A DNA stretch of 64,000 bases from Brassica napus (Eukaryota > Streptophyta > Magnoliopsida > Brassicales > Brassicaceae), in NCBI RefSeq assembly GCF_020379485.1, contig NC_063448.1, positions 19,491,726 through 19,555,725 on the forward strand, read 5' to 3'. The translations under genes and the position numbers were made by a program. Below are positions 1-10,892 of the stretch, piece by piece; the first letter of the stretch is position 1; each line of letters starts with the position of its first letter. Under the pieces are notes generated by a model. That model worked only from the letters and a program-made list of their open reading frames with translations. It was not told where the DNA came from and did not search any database.

Positions 1-1140
1 ATTTATGGAAAGATTGGACAATCTTTCGGTTTGATCCTTTCCAAGCAATTTCAATCCAACCAGGAGAACCAGACGACGTCCAGACAAAACCAAGACATCC
101 AGGAGACATTATACACGAGCCAGAAGAGTTCTACAACTTCATCCCATGCACCAGCCCACATAGGAATAAGAAGATCCCCATTATCACCAAACTGCCTTAT
201 TTGGAGTCACAAGCATTAAAACTCCAACAGCTCTTTTTCCTTCAGTCTATGCACAACATCAGCACCTTCCAGACCATTAAGAAGATTCCCAGGAAGCTCA
301 CTTACCCCCTCAAACCGTCCAGATACAAGGAGGACACCATCTACATTCATTTGGCCAAGATTCTCATCATTAAGCCTCCAACGGCTAGTTTTCAAGGAGC
401 CATCAATTCCTTTGCTTCCAAGTTTATTATTTCGATTTTATTTCTTTCCTTATGTCATTTTATGACTGTTAGAGAGTCCTTGGTCGAGCCTATAAAGCTC
501 TAGTCTTTGTTTCATTGTAAATCACCCATCTTTGAAAGTATTATGAATTATTCAGTTTTTCTAGTTTTGTCAAAACTATTGTTCTAAGTCTTTTGAGTGT
601 GTGAGAAACAACTCTGGAGCAACTTGACTTATCAAAGCCTCCTTTCACAGAGCTTTGTGGCATCCATCATCCCATCTCCATCCATTAATCGATCTTGAGA
701 GTGATACACATCCAGCAAGACCGGTTCCATCTTCATTCATCTCCCATCCATTGATCCTTGTTGAGAGTGATACACATCCAGCAACAAAGATCCCATCTCC
801 ATCAATCTATCCCTTTTCTATTTGTTTTTATTCATATTATCATTTTGATTCATATTCATATTTGTTTCTGTTTGCATTATAAAACTCTAAAAACTCATAA
901 AAAAATCGGTTCTCTTTGTTTTCAAGTTTAAACCTTGGTTCCACCATTCTATCAATTCGTGGGTTACCCCCCTGTGCCTACAACAATCTTCTTGGCGGCG
1001 TTTAAGAGCAAAATTTTCACGGTGAGATTTGATGAGGAAGACTGACTTCTTTAGGACGGCAGAATCGAATTTCGTCGCCAATTCTACGGAAAAACGGCAA
1101 TTTCTTATGGTCAATTCATATCTAACTTATATGATCGTGC
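1..1140 (+). repeat. LTR and leader of an old LTR retrotransposon
   Basis: A frame open from the first bases to 503 reads like a low-complexity protein, but the stretch has LTR features: a TATAAAG box near 490, a T-rich part after it, and two copies of a short repeat containing GAGAGTGATACACATCCAGC near 698 and 766. A leader-like part follows from about 920. No gag or pol is in the window. The class (Ty3/Gypsy is my guess) and the exact ends cannot be fixed because the element starts outside the window. Confidence 0.45.
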
Positions 1141-2153
1141 AAAAACTTACATGTATTTTCAAAAATTTCAATTAATATATGTGTTTTTTATTTTTTTGGC
1201 GGAATCATACATTAGTTACAACATCAACTGTCACATCATCTAATTTTTGCTAATGTAGTTGCTACATCAGCTAATTTTGCTAATGAGAATATCATGTATA
1301 CAATTTTTTTGTTAAAATAAAATAAATCAAAATAGTTGTTTTAGAAATATCTCTTTTTAAAAAGTGTAAGTGTTTATAAATTTTTATTATTTAAAAGAAA
1401 CTTAACTAAATAATATAATTTTAATCTTATATAAGAGATATATACATTATAATATTTTGATCCTATCAATTACTCTTATGTTAATCTTGTTTTTGGTATT
1501 TTTCATGCATTTTGTTGGTTTAAAGTGGTACAATGGTTAAAAGAGATGGAGATTTTTTCGTTTTGAAAAGAAAAGGGAAATTACCAAAAATAAAAGATTC
1601 ATAATACTACTTTTCATGTTTACATTAACCACTTTTATTTTTATTTTTAAAGAGAAAAAACATTTATAGCACTAGGGTTAACCAATCTACACTTAGTGTT
1701 CAGAGTTGAAGGGTAGGGTTTTTGAAATGTAAAGTTTTTGATTCTAATAAATATATAAATAAATAGTTTCAAAAAATTTGAATTTTAATAAGAAAATTTG
1801 AAACAAAAATTCAAAAAAATTCAAAAAAAAAATTATAAAAATTCGAATTTGAAAAAGTATAAATCCAAAAAAGTATAAAAATAAATTATTTATTATATAT
1901 ATAGAACAAGGGTGTAAGAAATTTTTGCTTCTTCGTGAAGAAAGTGTTTTTGAAAATGTCTCTTTAGTGAAAGTTAACATGTATAATGGTAAAAACAATG
2001 TGGTAAACATGGAAATTTCTCGAAAAAAAGAGATGGAGATTCACCTGCATGCCTTACTTCATTACGTTGAATGTTTAATATATTTTCATAGTATTATAAA
2101 TTCTTCTCATGTTTTCTCCAAAAATGAGACGAAAAAAGAAAATGAAAAATGAT
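1141..2153. other. AT-rich intergenic DNA
   Basis: Very A+T-rich sequence with poly-A and poly-T runs. Short open frames here have low-complexity compositions and no recognisable motif. I see no gene. Confidence 0.6.
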
Positions 2154-2938
2154 TAAGGGCCCGACTGGTTTCAACGCAATGGTTGTGGTTGCGGGTGCGG
2201 GAGTTTGGGGATGCGGGTGGTTGCGGTTTCAAGTGTTATTAAGCGTTTTGTATGACTGGTATAACGTTTGAAAATTGTTGTGTTTGCGAGATATTTGTGA
2301 CTGGTTGATTATAAGATATTGTAGCGGTTTTATAATAAATTATCCATATTAACATGATATTATAACATTATAAAAATATAAAAAACATACTACTGTAATA
2401 AAATATAATAATTATCAATATAATATGATTAATAAAAATATGATGTTTATTTATAAAAAATTTAAATTAGTTGAAAGTTATAATTTTAATAAAATTTGTT
2501 TTGAAGATTTATATTAAAACTTTTTAAAAATATTTTATTTTGTTTTATATATGTGTATATCTTTATATATGTGTGTATATAAATGTTTAAAAATTCTAAT
2601 AAATAGTTAATTTAAAGTTTTTATTAAACAAATTATGATACTGTTTGTGAATTTTAATTAATATATATAATATGTATATATTTTTATTTGTAATGTAATA
2701 TTTCCATTTTTAAATTTTAATTTTAAAATAATTTTGAAAATAATTTTATATTTATTTTTCCACCTGCAACCGTCCGCAACTGCAAACGCTAGCTGGAACC
2801 AGCTTTTGATTTTAAGAGGTTCATAGCGGTTTAAGGTGATTTGTAGTGGTTTGTATGATTGTTTCGAAACACTATCAACCGCTACCAACCGCAAAAGCTG
2901 TGTTTGCAGGTTGTAGCGGGAAAATCGGTCATGCCCTA
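2154..2938. mobile_element. hAT-like non-autonomous element
   Basis: The left end TAAGGGCCCGACTGGTTT is an imperfect inverted match to the right end, which reads TAGGGCATGACCGATTTT on the minus strand. Inside both ends are GC-rich parts with GCGGTTG-like words pointing inward, and the middle is A+T-rich with no transposase frame. This layout fits small hAT-type elements. I could not find a convincing 8-bp target duplication, so the exact edges are uncertain. Confidence 0.5.
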
Positions 2939-2939
2939 A

Positions 2940-5857
2940 GACCATAAAAATAAGGGTGATTTTGCTGAATATTCATAAAAAAACAAAAGAATTAAGAATA
3001 TGTCCATGCTACAGTAACGTAGGACGGATGTGACAATTAAAGCCTAATTTTTCCTGTTTTTTCCCTCCTAGCGTGTGCGCGTGAGATGGCTCTGGAAGAA
3101 AAAAACATGGTTGTTGTTTCAGACTATACTATATGTTGTATAGTATAGTAGCGTACAGTTTGGTACAAGTTCTAAACTGATTTCAAAAGGAAAATATGGT
3201 ATAATCGGTGAAGTTAAAAGAAAAATATGGTACAAAAGGAAATGCATAAGGTTGGGTTCAAAAGGAAGCATAACAAACATAAGTTACATGTGCAATGAAA
3301 ATATAAATATGGTGGCCGTGGGAGGCACCGCAACATATATGTCAGCATTTATGTTGGTGGAATACACGGGAAGGAGACAATACTATATTCAGTGTAGTAT
3401 GGACAGATCGTTAAAAACCATAGACCTCCACGTTCAAAGGAATTCAGTGTCTGTAATGAGAGTTATTGAACTATAGCAAATAGAGAACCTGGGGGAAGAT
3501 ATGTAATTTTAAAGATAAAAGAATAGAAAACACGATTGTTTAGTTTGATGAAAAAAAGAACACATAATATAACTGAATATGTCTGACACAGCATCACTGC
3601 ATAAAAGGCCCCTGTTAAAAAAATAATAGCAAGTCTTTTGGTGACTCTGCATAGTACATGTAGGACATGTGATAGAAAACAGATATGGTTAAAAGAGAAT
3701 TTTAAAGCGCAATGGGAGGACAACAATATATGCAAAATGTTAAAAACTAAAATATACTAGCACTTTGTTTATACCTTTTGGGAAGTTATGCACTAGTACG
3801 TAAAAGAGATATTTTTATCCATTTTTACTATACATGAGAACGAAATAGTATGCATGGCGTCGTGAAAGGAAGTGAAAGATGTTGTACTATAGGTAACATA
3901 GTATAGTATGGTAACCTAGACACAAACATAAGATCAATCATTTTATTGTATTTCACAATGATGTAACCAATTAGGGTTGCAAGTTAGTGTTACAGCTGCG
4001 CAACTTTATACATAACAACCTTAATAGGAGTCTAGTTTAGTTTCGTCCCAAAATTGATGTTGCGAGAAATGTGTACACGATAAACACAAGTAGTATTCAA
4101 GATACATTAACGAGAAGACAAAAATTAAAACATATAACAATAATAAGTATTATTATGACAGAAAATGTAGGGTTCCCATTAGTATTATTTTTTTGAACTG
4201 CGACTCAGCCAACTGTGACTCATCAAATTGCTCCTGCTGAGCATCTGAAAGAGCTACTTTAATGCCTTTATCCAACGCAAATTGAAGTAATTGTTGGTTC
4301 TTTTCCGTTCAGTATGTTTGAACTCTGTCTGATACAAACGCTCGGGCAACCCTAACTCCTCCATCCTATATCAGCAAAGGGCAATTGTCAAGATCGTCAA
4401 ACCATGTAATTTTCCTATTCAATTATGTATAATAGTAAAGTTTGCTATTGAATTGTGTATAATAGTATATACATCATAATACAAATATATACTAACAAGT
4501 ACATGCGGTATATGTTATTGGGATTATGCAAAAGGACAATTGCAACACAACTACTTTACAATAATCTACCAACATGGTTTAGCGCAGACACCATACAATT
4601 CCAAGTATATATTTGCAGGCACAACACAGTTTTTTGACCATACTACAAACATTCCACACATAATATAGTCTGAGCATTCAAAACCATCAAACCCACTCAA
4701 GCTTACACCTACATCTTCCAACTAACATTTGTTAACTGTGCATGCAGACATCTATATGCATGACAACAAAATTATATATGCTAAAAATATCAGGAAAATA
4801 CAACTTCACATTCACCATCAAACATGGTACACATCGATCTTGCAAAAGGGTGAGAAGTGAAGATGGTGATTCATTTACTCTGTAAAGACAAAATCATGTT
4901 TTCCCTTTTGCGCGTAGATAAGGTTTTTTTTTGTCAAAAATCACCGTAATATATAATATATCATAGCCACAAAGAAATAATGGTTATAAACTTAATTTTT
5001 CTTATGCTATGGACATGTCGCCTAATTTCCCTAAAAATAACATATTGTGATGTTTTAAATTTATAATTTATGTATTAATAAATATCAGTAAAATAATCAT
5101 TTTCGTATGTGCGAACGAAATACTTTGTAAACAAGTAACATAATCAAGCTAGAAAATGAGAAAATTATAAATAATGTGCATTTTATACTGATATTTTGCA
5201 CGATTTTAGTTTTGTCCCGTCAATTTGCTGTAGTCACCTACGTAGATAGAGAAATTGACATGTTGGTTTTCATAATTTATGTCCATGGTCAATAATTGTC
5301 TTTGCTGTTAATATATATATCAAAGAATAATAAGCAAATGAAATTTCGAAGACAGTTTTTTTTTTTTAATATCACAAGAGTATCTCCAAAAGTAACTTTG
5401 TTTTTTTTGTAGATGATTTTTTAAAAAAATTGAAATTTAATCTCTTTTTCTCAAAAGATGAATTTAAAATGTAATTTTAATAGGTTTGCAGTTTTAGATC
5501 CTTATTATTATAAAATATAATAATTATAGAAATAATATTTATTAATAAAATATTACATTATAATATAAAATAAAATAATATATATATATATATATTCATT
5601 ACGATATTTCCATACTGTTTCCATATAAGATCAACTAATTCATTGCAAAGTGATAAATTTTAAATAAAATATAGAATTATTCATTGTAAAATGTTGTTTT
5701 GTATAATATTTTTCTTCAGCATTATAAATATATTTTGTATAAGATACACGATTATAAGAACAATATGGATAACTCTAAAAGTTAAAAATATTATTTTACA
5801 ATATAATTGAAATATAACTTCTAAAATGAAGGTTGAACTGTAGAACTTTAAATATGA
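2940..5857. other. Intergenic DNA, no supported gene
   Basis: Mostly A+T-rich DNA with a short TA run near 5579-5594. The short open frames at 3252-3476 and 3463-3735 show no known motif. The only coding-like scrap is described separately at 4190-4364. Confidence 0.5.
4190..4364 (-). pseudogene. Short coding-like scrap, possibly a MULE-associated gene
   Basis: From an ATG at 4364 on the minus strand a 35-codon frame begins MEELGLPERLYQTEFKHTER. Further on, a different frame reads LDKGIKVALSDAQQEQFDES, as if one frameshift separated two pieces of one exon. The LPERLYQT phrase resembles the start of DUF1985-type proteins that are often carried by crucifer MULEs, but that is an impression from memory. 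Too short to name. Confidence 0.2.
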
Positions 5858-5867
5858 AATTTTATTT
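5858..5867. repeat. Target site duplication of the MULE, left copy
   Basis: AATTTTATTT directly precedes the left terminus and recurs at 10883-10892 directly after the right terminus. A perfect 10-bp match fits the 8-11 bp duplications made by Mutator-type transposases. Confidence 0.85.
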
Positions 5868-6113
5868 GAGAAATCGGCCAAAAAAACACTGAACTTTGCG
5901 GGAATTGCCAAAAGAAACCTGTACTCGAACCTGACCAATAAAACCCCGATTTTTTGTTGACGTTTTTAGTTAATTCACAAACTTACGGTTGACTAACCAA
6001 ATTAACACACCGTTAACCGACAGTTAAGACAGTGTTAACTCACCGTTAATTATTGCCGTTTAGTGAAACTACGTCGTTTCATTCAGTTGTTTTGTTAAAC
6101 ACAAAATCTCAAG

Positions 6114-6123
6114 ACGACGTCGT
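6114..6123. promoter_or_regulatory. ACGACGTCGT palindrome in the MULE left subterminal
   Basis: A perfect 10-bp palindrome with an ACGT core of the kind bound by plant bZIP factors. The same palindrome occurs at 10637-10646 and 10674-10683 near the other end, and a partial copy (ACGTCGTTTC) is at 6071. Its place at both ends suggests a promoter or transposase-binding site for the two inward-facing genes; this is inference. Confidence 0.4.
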
Positions 6124-6149
6124 TTTGCTTAATTAAAATTGTTGTTGCT

Positions 6150-6216
6150 GCCTGGACTCGAACCCGTGCACTCGTGGTCGTAAGGGGGTATTGCCACTGA
6201 GCTAGTGGACTTTTCG
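6150..6216 (-). other. tRNA-like module in the MULE left end
   Basis: On the minus strand this reads TAGCTCAGTGGCA (A-box-like, 6192-6204) followed by GGGTTCGAGTCC (B-box-like, 6153-6164), with the spacing of a tRNA. The would-be acceptor arms (AGTCCAC and AGGCAGC) do not pair and the D-stem is broken, so it is not a working tRNA gene. It may be a tRNA or SINE-derived fragment, possibly still a polymerase III promoter. Confidence 0.6.
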
Positions 6217-6343
6217 GAAGGTTATCACACATGTTTATTTTTATTGATCAAAAGATGTGTTTGATTGCAATCAAACAAAATGAAACCCGTGTTTGAACGT
6301 AACCCTAATTTCTCAAATCGATTTGGGGATTTCTCTTGTAAAG

Positions 6344-9285
6344 ATGGTAAAGACGAAGTTCACAAGGAATGGAAAGGAGGTAATGATTTTCGGAGCGATG
6401 AGGAATTTCGATTACGGGAGTGACGAAGCGGTTCAAGAGTCGAAGAAGGGTGGAGAACGCGATGCTTCTGTGAGTTTGCCATCGCTGGAGAGATCGAGGA
6501 TTCGTAAAAGCGTTGAAGGGATATCGATGTTGGCATCTACAGAGGTGTCGAAGGCGTCGAAGACTAGGCGGGGAACTTCATATGGGTCGCCTGCGTCATC
6601 TCCGGAGAAGACCACGAGGAGGGGAACTTCATATGGGTCGCCTGCGTCATCTCCGGTGAAGGCCACGAGGCGTGGTTCAACTCTGTCTCCTAGAGTTTCG
6701 AAGAAGCAGAAGGTAAATGTGGCTCCTTCTGGTGATGACAGAGAAGAATGGCCAGAGACTGAGATGTTGGCATCAACAGTTGCGAAGAAGACAAGGCGGG
6801 GAACTTCATCTGGCGGGTCGCCTGTGTCTCCTAGACAATCGAAGAAGCAGAAGGTAAACTCGGAGAGGAGTCTAGGTGATGATGGTGATGACAGAGAAGA
6901 ATTTCTCCAGATTGAGGAATTTGGGGATATAGGTGATGATGGTAGGGAAGATGAGAACGGTATTGCTGGCATTGAGGAAGTTGGTTGTACAGATTTGAGT
7001 CTTTATTTTGGTGATAAAGCAAAAAATGATGACTGTGAGGTTGATGAAGACGAAGGCGATGATGATGCATGGGATGATGATAAAATCCCTGATCCTCTGT
7101 CATCAGATGATGAGAATGAAGAGGAGATGAGACCTGCGCAAGCTTACAGAGAAGACACTGATCCAGAGGAGCTCCTTCAGCTAGGCAAGACATTTTCAGA
7201 TGCTGAGGACTTCAAACATGCTTGTCTGAGGTATACCCTGAAAACCAGATACAACATCAAGTACTACAGATCCAGTAGCTTGAAGATGGGTGCAAAATGT
7301 GCCGCTGAGATGAGAGATGATGAGGCTCCTTGTCCCTGGATGGTCTACTGTTCGTATGATAGGAGGAAACAGAAGTTGATGGTAAAGACATACGTCAATG
7401 ACCATAAGTGTGAGAGGACAGGGTATTCGAAGATACTTAAGAGGTCAGCAATTGCAAGTCTATTTGCTGAGAGGTTAAGGCTGAATCCTAAGCTCACGGC
7501 AAAGGAGATACAATCTGAGATATTGAGGGAGTATAAGATGGAAGTTTTAGAAAACTCATGCATTAAGGCCAAGACGAAGGTGATGAAAGAAAGGAGGAAG
7601 ACCCATGAGGAGCATTTTGATAAAATCTGGGATTACCAAGCAGAGATATTGAGGAGCAATCCTGGATCAACCATGGAAATTGAGACCATACCAGGAGCCA
7701 CGGTTGGAACCAAGCAGCGGTTCTACAGACTCTACATGTGTTTCCAAGCACAAAAGGAAGCATGGAAGAAGACTTGTAGGCCTGTTATTGGCTTAGATGG
7801 AGCCTTTTTGAAATGGGACATCAAGGGACAGTTGTTGGCTGCGGTTGGAAGAGATGGAGACAATAGGATTGTCCCTATTGCTTGGGCTGTAGTGGAGATA
7901 GAGAATGATACAAACTGGGATTGGTTTGTGAAGCGTTTGGCCTTGGATTTGGGATTGGAAAATGGGAACGGCTTTGTTATAATGTCTGACAAACAAAAGG
8001 TAAACACTTTGCTTTCATGATACTCAATGAATGTTTGATTCTTGTTTCTGATTTTTTTTTTCTGATCTTGTAGGGATTAGTGAAATCAGTTCATACCCTC
8101 CTTCCAGAAGCTGAGCATAGACAGTGTTGTCGCCATATCTACGAGAACTGGAGGAAAGGTGGAAAAGATCTAAGGTTACAGAGGTTCTTCTGGTTCATTG
8201 CAAGGAGCTACACTCCTGGTATGTTCAACTACAACATGGACGAGCTTAAGAACTATGATCCTGGCGCACATGCATCTCTGATAAAGACAAAGCCAGAGAC
8301 TTGGTCTAGAGCTTTCTTCAAGATAGGCTCCTACTGCAATGATAATCTGAACAACTTGTGTGAGTCCTTCAACAAGACCATCAGGGAGCCTAGGAAGAAA
8401 CCTCTGCTAGACATGTTAGAGGAGATAAGGCGTCAATGTATGACTAGGAACTACAATAGGTCTAAGATGGCTAAGGACAGGAAGACTAGGTTCACCCCGA
8501 AGACACATAAAGAGTTAGACAGGGTTGAGAAGAAGTCAAAAGAATGTAGTCTGCGTTGGGCAATTGGGCCAGAGACTGAGGTGGAAGATAGAGACCAGTC
8601 ATATGTGGTGAATTTGGAGAATGAGACTTGTGCATGTCGAAGCTGGCAAATGAATGGTATTCCATGCATCCATGCTGCTAAGGTCATCCTTGGCGTGGGA
8701 AGAAAACTCTCTGAATTTGTTGCTCCTTTCTACACAACCTCTAAGTGGCGTGAAACCTACAGTTTTGGGATCAGACCTGTAAATGGGATGATAGAGTGGC
8801 CTCGGACCAATAGATTAGGTGTGATTCCACCACCTAATCGAAATGGCAAGCCTGGTAGGCCTAAAAACCATGATCGAAAGAAGGGAACCAATGAGACAGT
8901 GTCTACTACCAAGCTGAGTCGTGCGAACAGGGTAATGACATGCTCTAATTGCAAAGAAGAAGGGCACTACAAGAATACATGTCGGAAGGCTTTTGTTGAG
9001 AGCCCACCTAAGAAACCAAGAGGCAGACCAAGGAAATATCAGGTTAGGGTCTTAGTTTCTATCTCATTGTTTTTTAGCTCTCGGTAATGTGTCTAACAAT
9101 TCATTTATATGTTGCAGGGACTACACTTTGGCGAGTCACAAGCTCAATCCTCAGAAGCTCAAACCTCACAAAATCAATCCTCACAAGCTCAAGCATCACC
9201 ATGGGAAGTTCCTCAATCTTCAGAAGGTCAATCCTCACAAGCTGAAGCATCACAGACAGCATCGTGGGGAAGATGGTTGTTTTAG
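6344..9285 (+). CDS. MuDR-type MULE transposase
   Basis: Transposase of the MULE, acting in the nucleus to cut and rejoin the element's ends. Exons are 6344-7999, 8074-9042 and 9118-9285; both introns are GT-AG, fall in phase 0, and are about 75 bp long. The protein is 930 aa. The N-terminus is Ser/Lys-rich with repeated TRRGTSYGSPASSP, then an acidic stretch. Residues ~275-355 form the MuDR DNA-binding domain. The MULE transposase core includes GLDGAFLK (~484) and, across intron 1, SDKQKGLVKS followed by EAEHRQCCRHIY, which holds two of the catalytic acidic positions. A SWIM zinc finger (CACRSW, then CIHAAK) lies near 740, and a CCHC knuckle CSNCKEEGHYKNTC near 842. The tail is Ser/Gln-rich. 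I chose the ATG at 6344; the frame opens slightly earlier without an ATG. No lesion is seen. Confidence 0.9.
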
Positions 9286-9620
9286 ATGCTTGTGTGTTGT
9301 TTATGATGGTCTCTGTCTGAATGCTTTCGTTGTCTGTTGTTTATGATGGTGTCTCTGTCTGAATGCTTTTGGAACAAGAACTACCTTTTTCTTTCTTCTT
9401 TTCCTGCTGTTTTAATTTGAAACTCTCAATGAAGATAGTCTTGGTTATTATCTTTGTGTTTTCATCATGTTGTTTATCTTGATGGTCTGTTCAATGGTGC
9501 ATTTGTCCTTCTATAAACAATCAAGAAGTAAAACATAAACATTACTGAAACATTGTCTTAAAACATAGCCTTACATGAACCATGATTCTTACATAAACAT
9601 AGCCTTACATAAACAGTCTC
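9286..9620. other. Convergent 3' ends inside the MULE
   Basis: This short stretch separates the stop codon of the transposase from the stop codon of the minus-strand GRF gene. It has T-rich sequence and a 40-bp imperfect repeat (GTTGTTTATGATGGT near 9296 and 9338). It probably holds both polyadenylation regions. No gene is seen. Confidence 0.5.
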
Positions 9621-10173
9621 TTAGTAGCTATTCATAGACAACCCATCTGCTTTGTCAAACATGATCAACACAAGACATATCACAACGCCTAAACAAACCA
9701 CCGAAAAACCCACTTTCATGATCACATTCAGCTTCTTAAGTTCATTGCTCGCCTTCCTGACATCTTCTTTCAAGTCTTCCTCCACGGTTTTCATGCTTTC
9801 GATCTCCATTTTAATTTTCATAACATCTGATGCAAAGCATTCAACTTTTGGCAATGCATCTTGAACCTCTTCGTAGACAGCTTCATCTACCCATTTATAC
9901 AAGTGATCCTAGACACAAATCATGAACACAATCTTTATATTCAAACAATTTCTCACTTACTACCTAGCCATTGAATCTTATGTTCTTATCTTAAACACAA
10001 TCAAATTAAACACTTACATTTTGAAACGTTGGGCATCTAAAGAAAGTTCTTCCTGGATTGACCTTCGTTTTTGATGTGTATATCCCAGTTCTTCGACCAC
10101 AACCGCATTGCTCCGGGATACCACGAATTCCCATCGTATTCACAGACGAATCCTCACAACCCGAACTCATCAT
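9621..10173 (-). CDS. GRF-type zinc-finger protein with C-terminal membrane segment
   Basis: Second gene of the MULE. Exon 1 is 10173-10018 and exon 2 is 9908-9621, joined by a GT-AG intron in phase 0, giving 147 aa. Residues ~22-50 make a GRF zinc finger: CGCGRRTGIYTSKTKVNPGR, then FFRCP. The middle (LYKWVDEAVYEEV through EEDLKEDVRKASNELKK) is likely a coiled coil, and GFSVVCLGVVICLVLIM near the C-terminus is a probable membrane segment. GRF fingers bind single-stranded DNA in other proteins. Small plant proteins with this finger, coiled coil and tail are common in crucifers, often annotated as host genes. Its place inside an intact MULE suggests it is element cargo, perhaps a helper. That role is inference. 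The sequence shows no lesion. Confidence 0.75.
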
Positions 10174-10359
10174 GCGATACTCGAAGAAGGAGAGATGAGA
10201 ATCGAGATTCTTAAGGACGAGATCGAAGAGAATCGCGAACTGGATTCATGATTTCGCCCATTTAGGGTTTATACCAATCGGAGGAGAAAACCGTCGTCTC
10301 TTTTTGATTCATTTAACTCGGATTCAAAGAGAATAAAAGAAACTGTGTTCGTATATCCA

Positions 10360-10430
10360 TTGCAAAGTCCACTAGCTCAGTGGCAAAAACCCCTACCATT
10401 ATACCCGAGTGCACGAGTTCGAGTCGATGG
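10360..10430 (+). other. tRNA-like module in the MULE right end, copy 1
   Basis: TAGCTCAGTGGCA (A-box-like, 10373-10385) is followed by GAGTTCGAGTCGA (B-box-like, 10415-10427). It is homologous to the module at the left end but in inverted orientation, so it belongs to the inverted-repeat layout of the element. Confidence 0.6.
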
Positions 10431-10534
10431 AACCCCATCTTTTTAATAAAAAAGTTAATGTAAAACGCCTCGTTTCATTAATTTGTCTTTAACTCGGATT
10501 CGAAGAATAAAAGATATTGTGTTCGTATAGCCAT

Positions 10535-10603
10535 TGCAAAGTCCACTAGCTCAGTGGCAAAAACCCCTACCATTAAACCCGAGTACACGAGTTCGAGCCG
10601 TAG
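10535..10603 (+). other. tRNA-like module in the MULE right end, copy 2
   Basis: TAGCTCAGTGGCA at 10547-10559 and GAGTTCGAGCCG near 10589-10600. It is the tandem copy of the module at 10360-10430. Confidence 0.6.
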
Positions 10604-10882
10604 GAAACACATATTTTTAATAACACAGCTATATAAACGACGTCGTTTGTCTTTAATCAGACAAAGTGATGAAACGACGTCGTATACTTTAACACCCAAA
10701 ATTAACGTCCGCTTAATTATCAGTTAACTCGGTTAACGGTGTGTTTATCTGGTCAGTCAATCGTAAGTTTCTTAATAAACCCGAAAAGTCAACAAAAGTT
10801 CAGGATTTTATTGGCTAGCCCATATGTCCAGGTTTCTTTTGGCAATTCCCGCAAAGTTCAGTGTTTTTTTGGCCGATTTCCC

Positions 10883-10892
10883 AATTTTATTT
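10883..10892. repeat. Target site duplication of the MULE, right copy
   Basis: AATTTTATTT, identical to 5858-5867. Confidence 0.85.

Larger units (their letters stand above)
10317..10640 (+). repeat. Tandem duplication in the MULE right subterminal
   Basis: A unit of about 175 bp starting at AACTCGGATTC is present twice (near 10317 and 10492). Both copies include AAAGTCCACTAGCTCAGTGG and the TTCGAG core. The second copy differs at scattered bases. Confidence 0.65.
5868..10882. mobile_element. Complete Mutator-like element (MULE)
   Basis: The element is 5015 bp. The left end reads GAGAAATCGGCCAAAAAAAC and the right end, on the minus strand, GGGAAATCGGCCAAAAAAAC. The match continues through ACTGAACTTTGCGGGAATTG and CCAAAAGAAACCTG, then weakens but can be followed for more than 100 bp. 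A perfect 10-bp target duplication flanks it. Inside are a spliced MuDR-type transposase gene on the plus strand and a GRF zinc-finger gene on the minus strand, meeting tail to tail. Both reading frames look intact, so the element may be autonomous. Three tRNA-like modules and several ACGACGTCGT palindromes sit in the subterminal parts. Confidence 0.9.

Noticed and set aside
201..503. A host protein with a membrane-like C-terminus
   Set aside because: The frame lies in sequence with LTR features (TATAAAG, T-rich part, leader repeats) and has no known domain.
6150..6216. A genuine tRNA gene
   Set aside because: A- and B-box-like words are there, but the acceptor and D stems do not pair, so I list it as a tRNA-like module only.
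6433..7193. Open frames antisense to the MULE transposase
   Set aside because: They mirror the Ser- and acid-rich coding region of the plus-strand gene, have no motif of their own and cross no splice signals.
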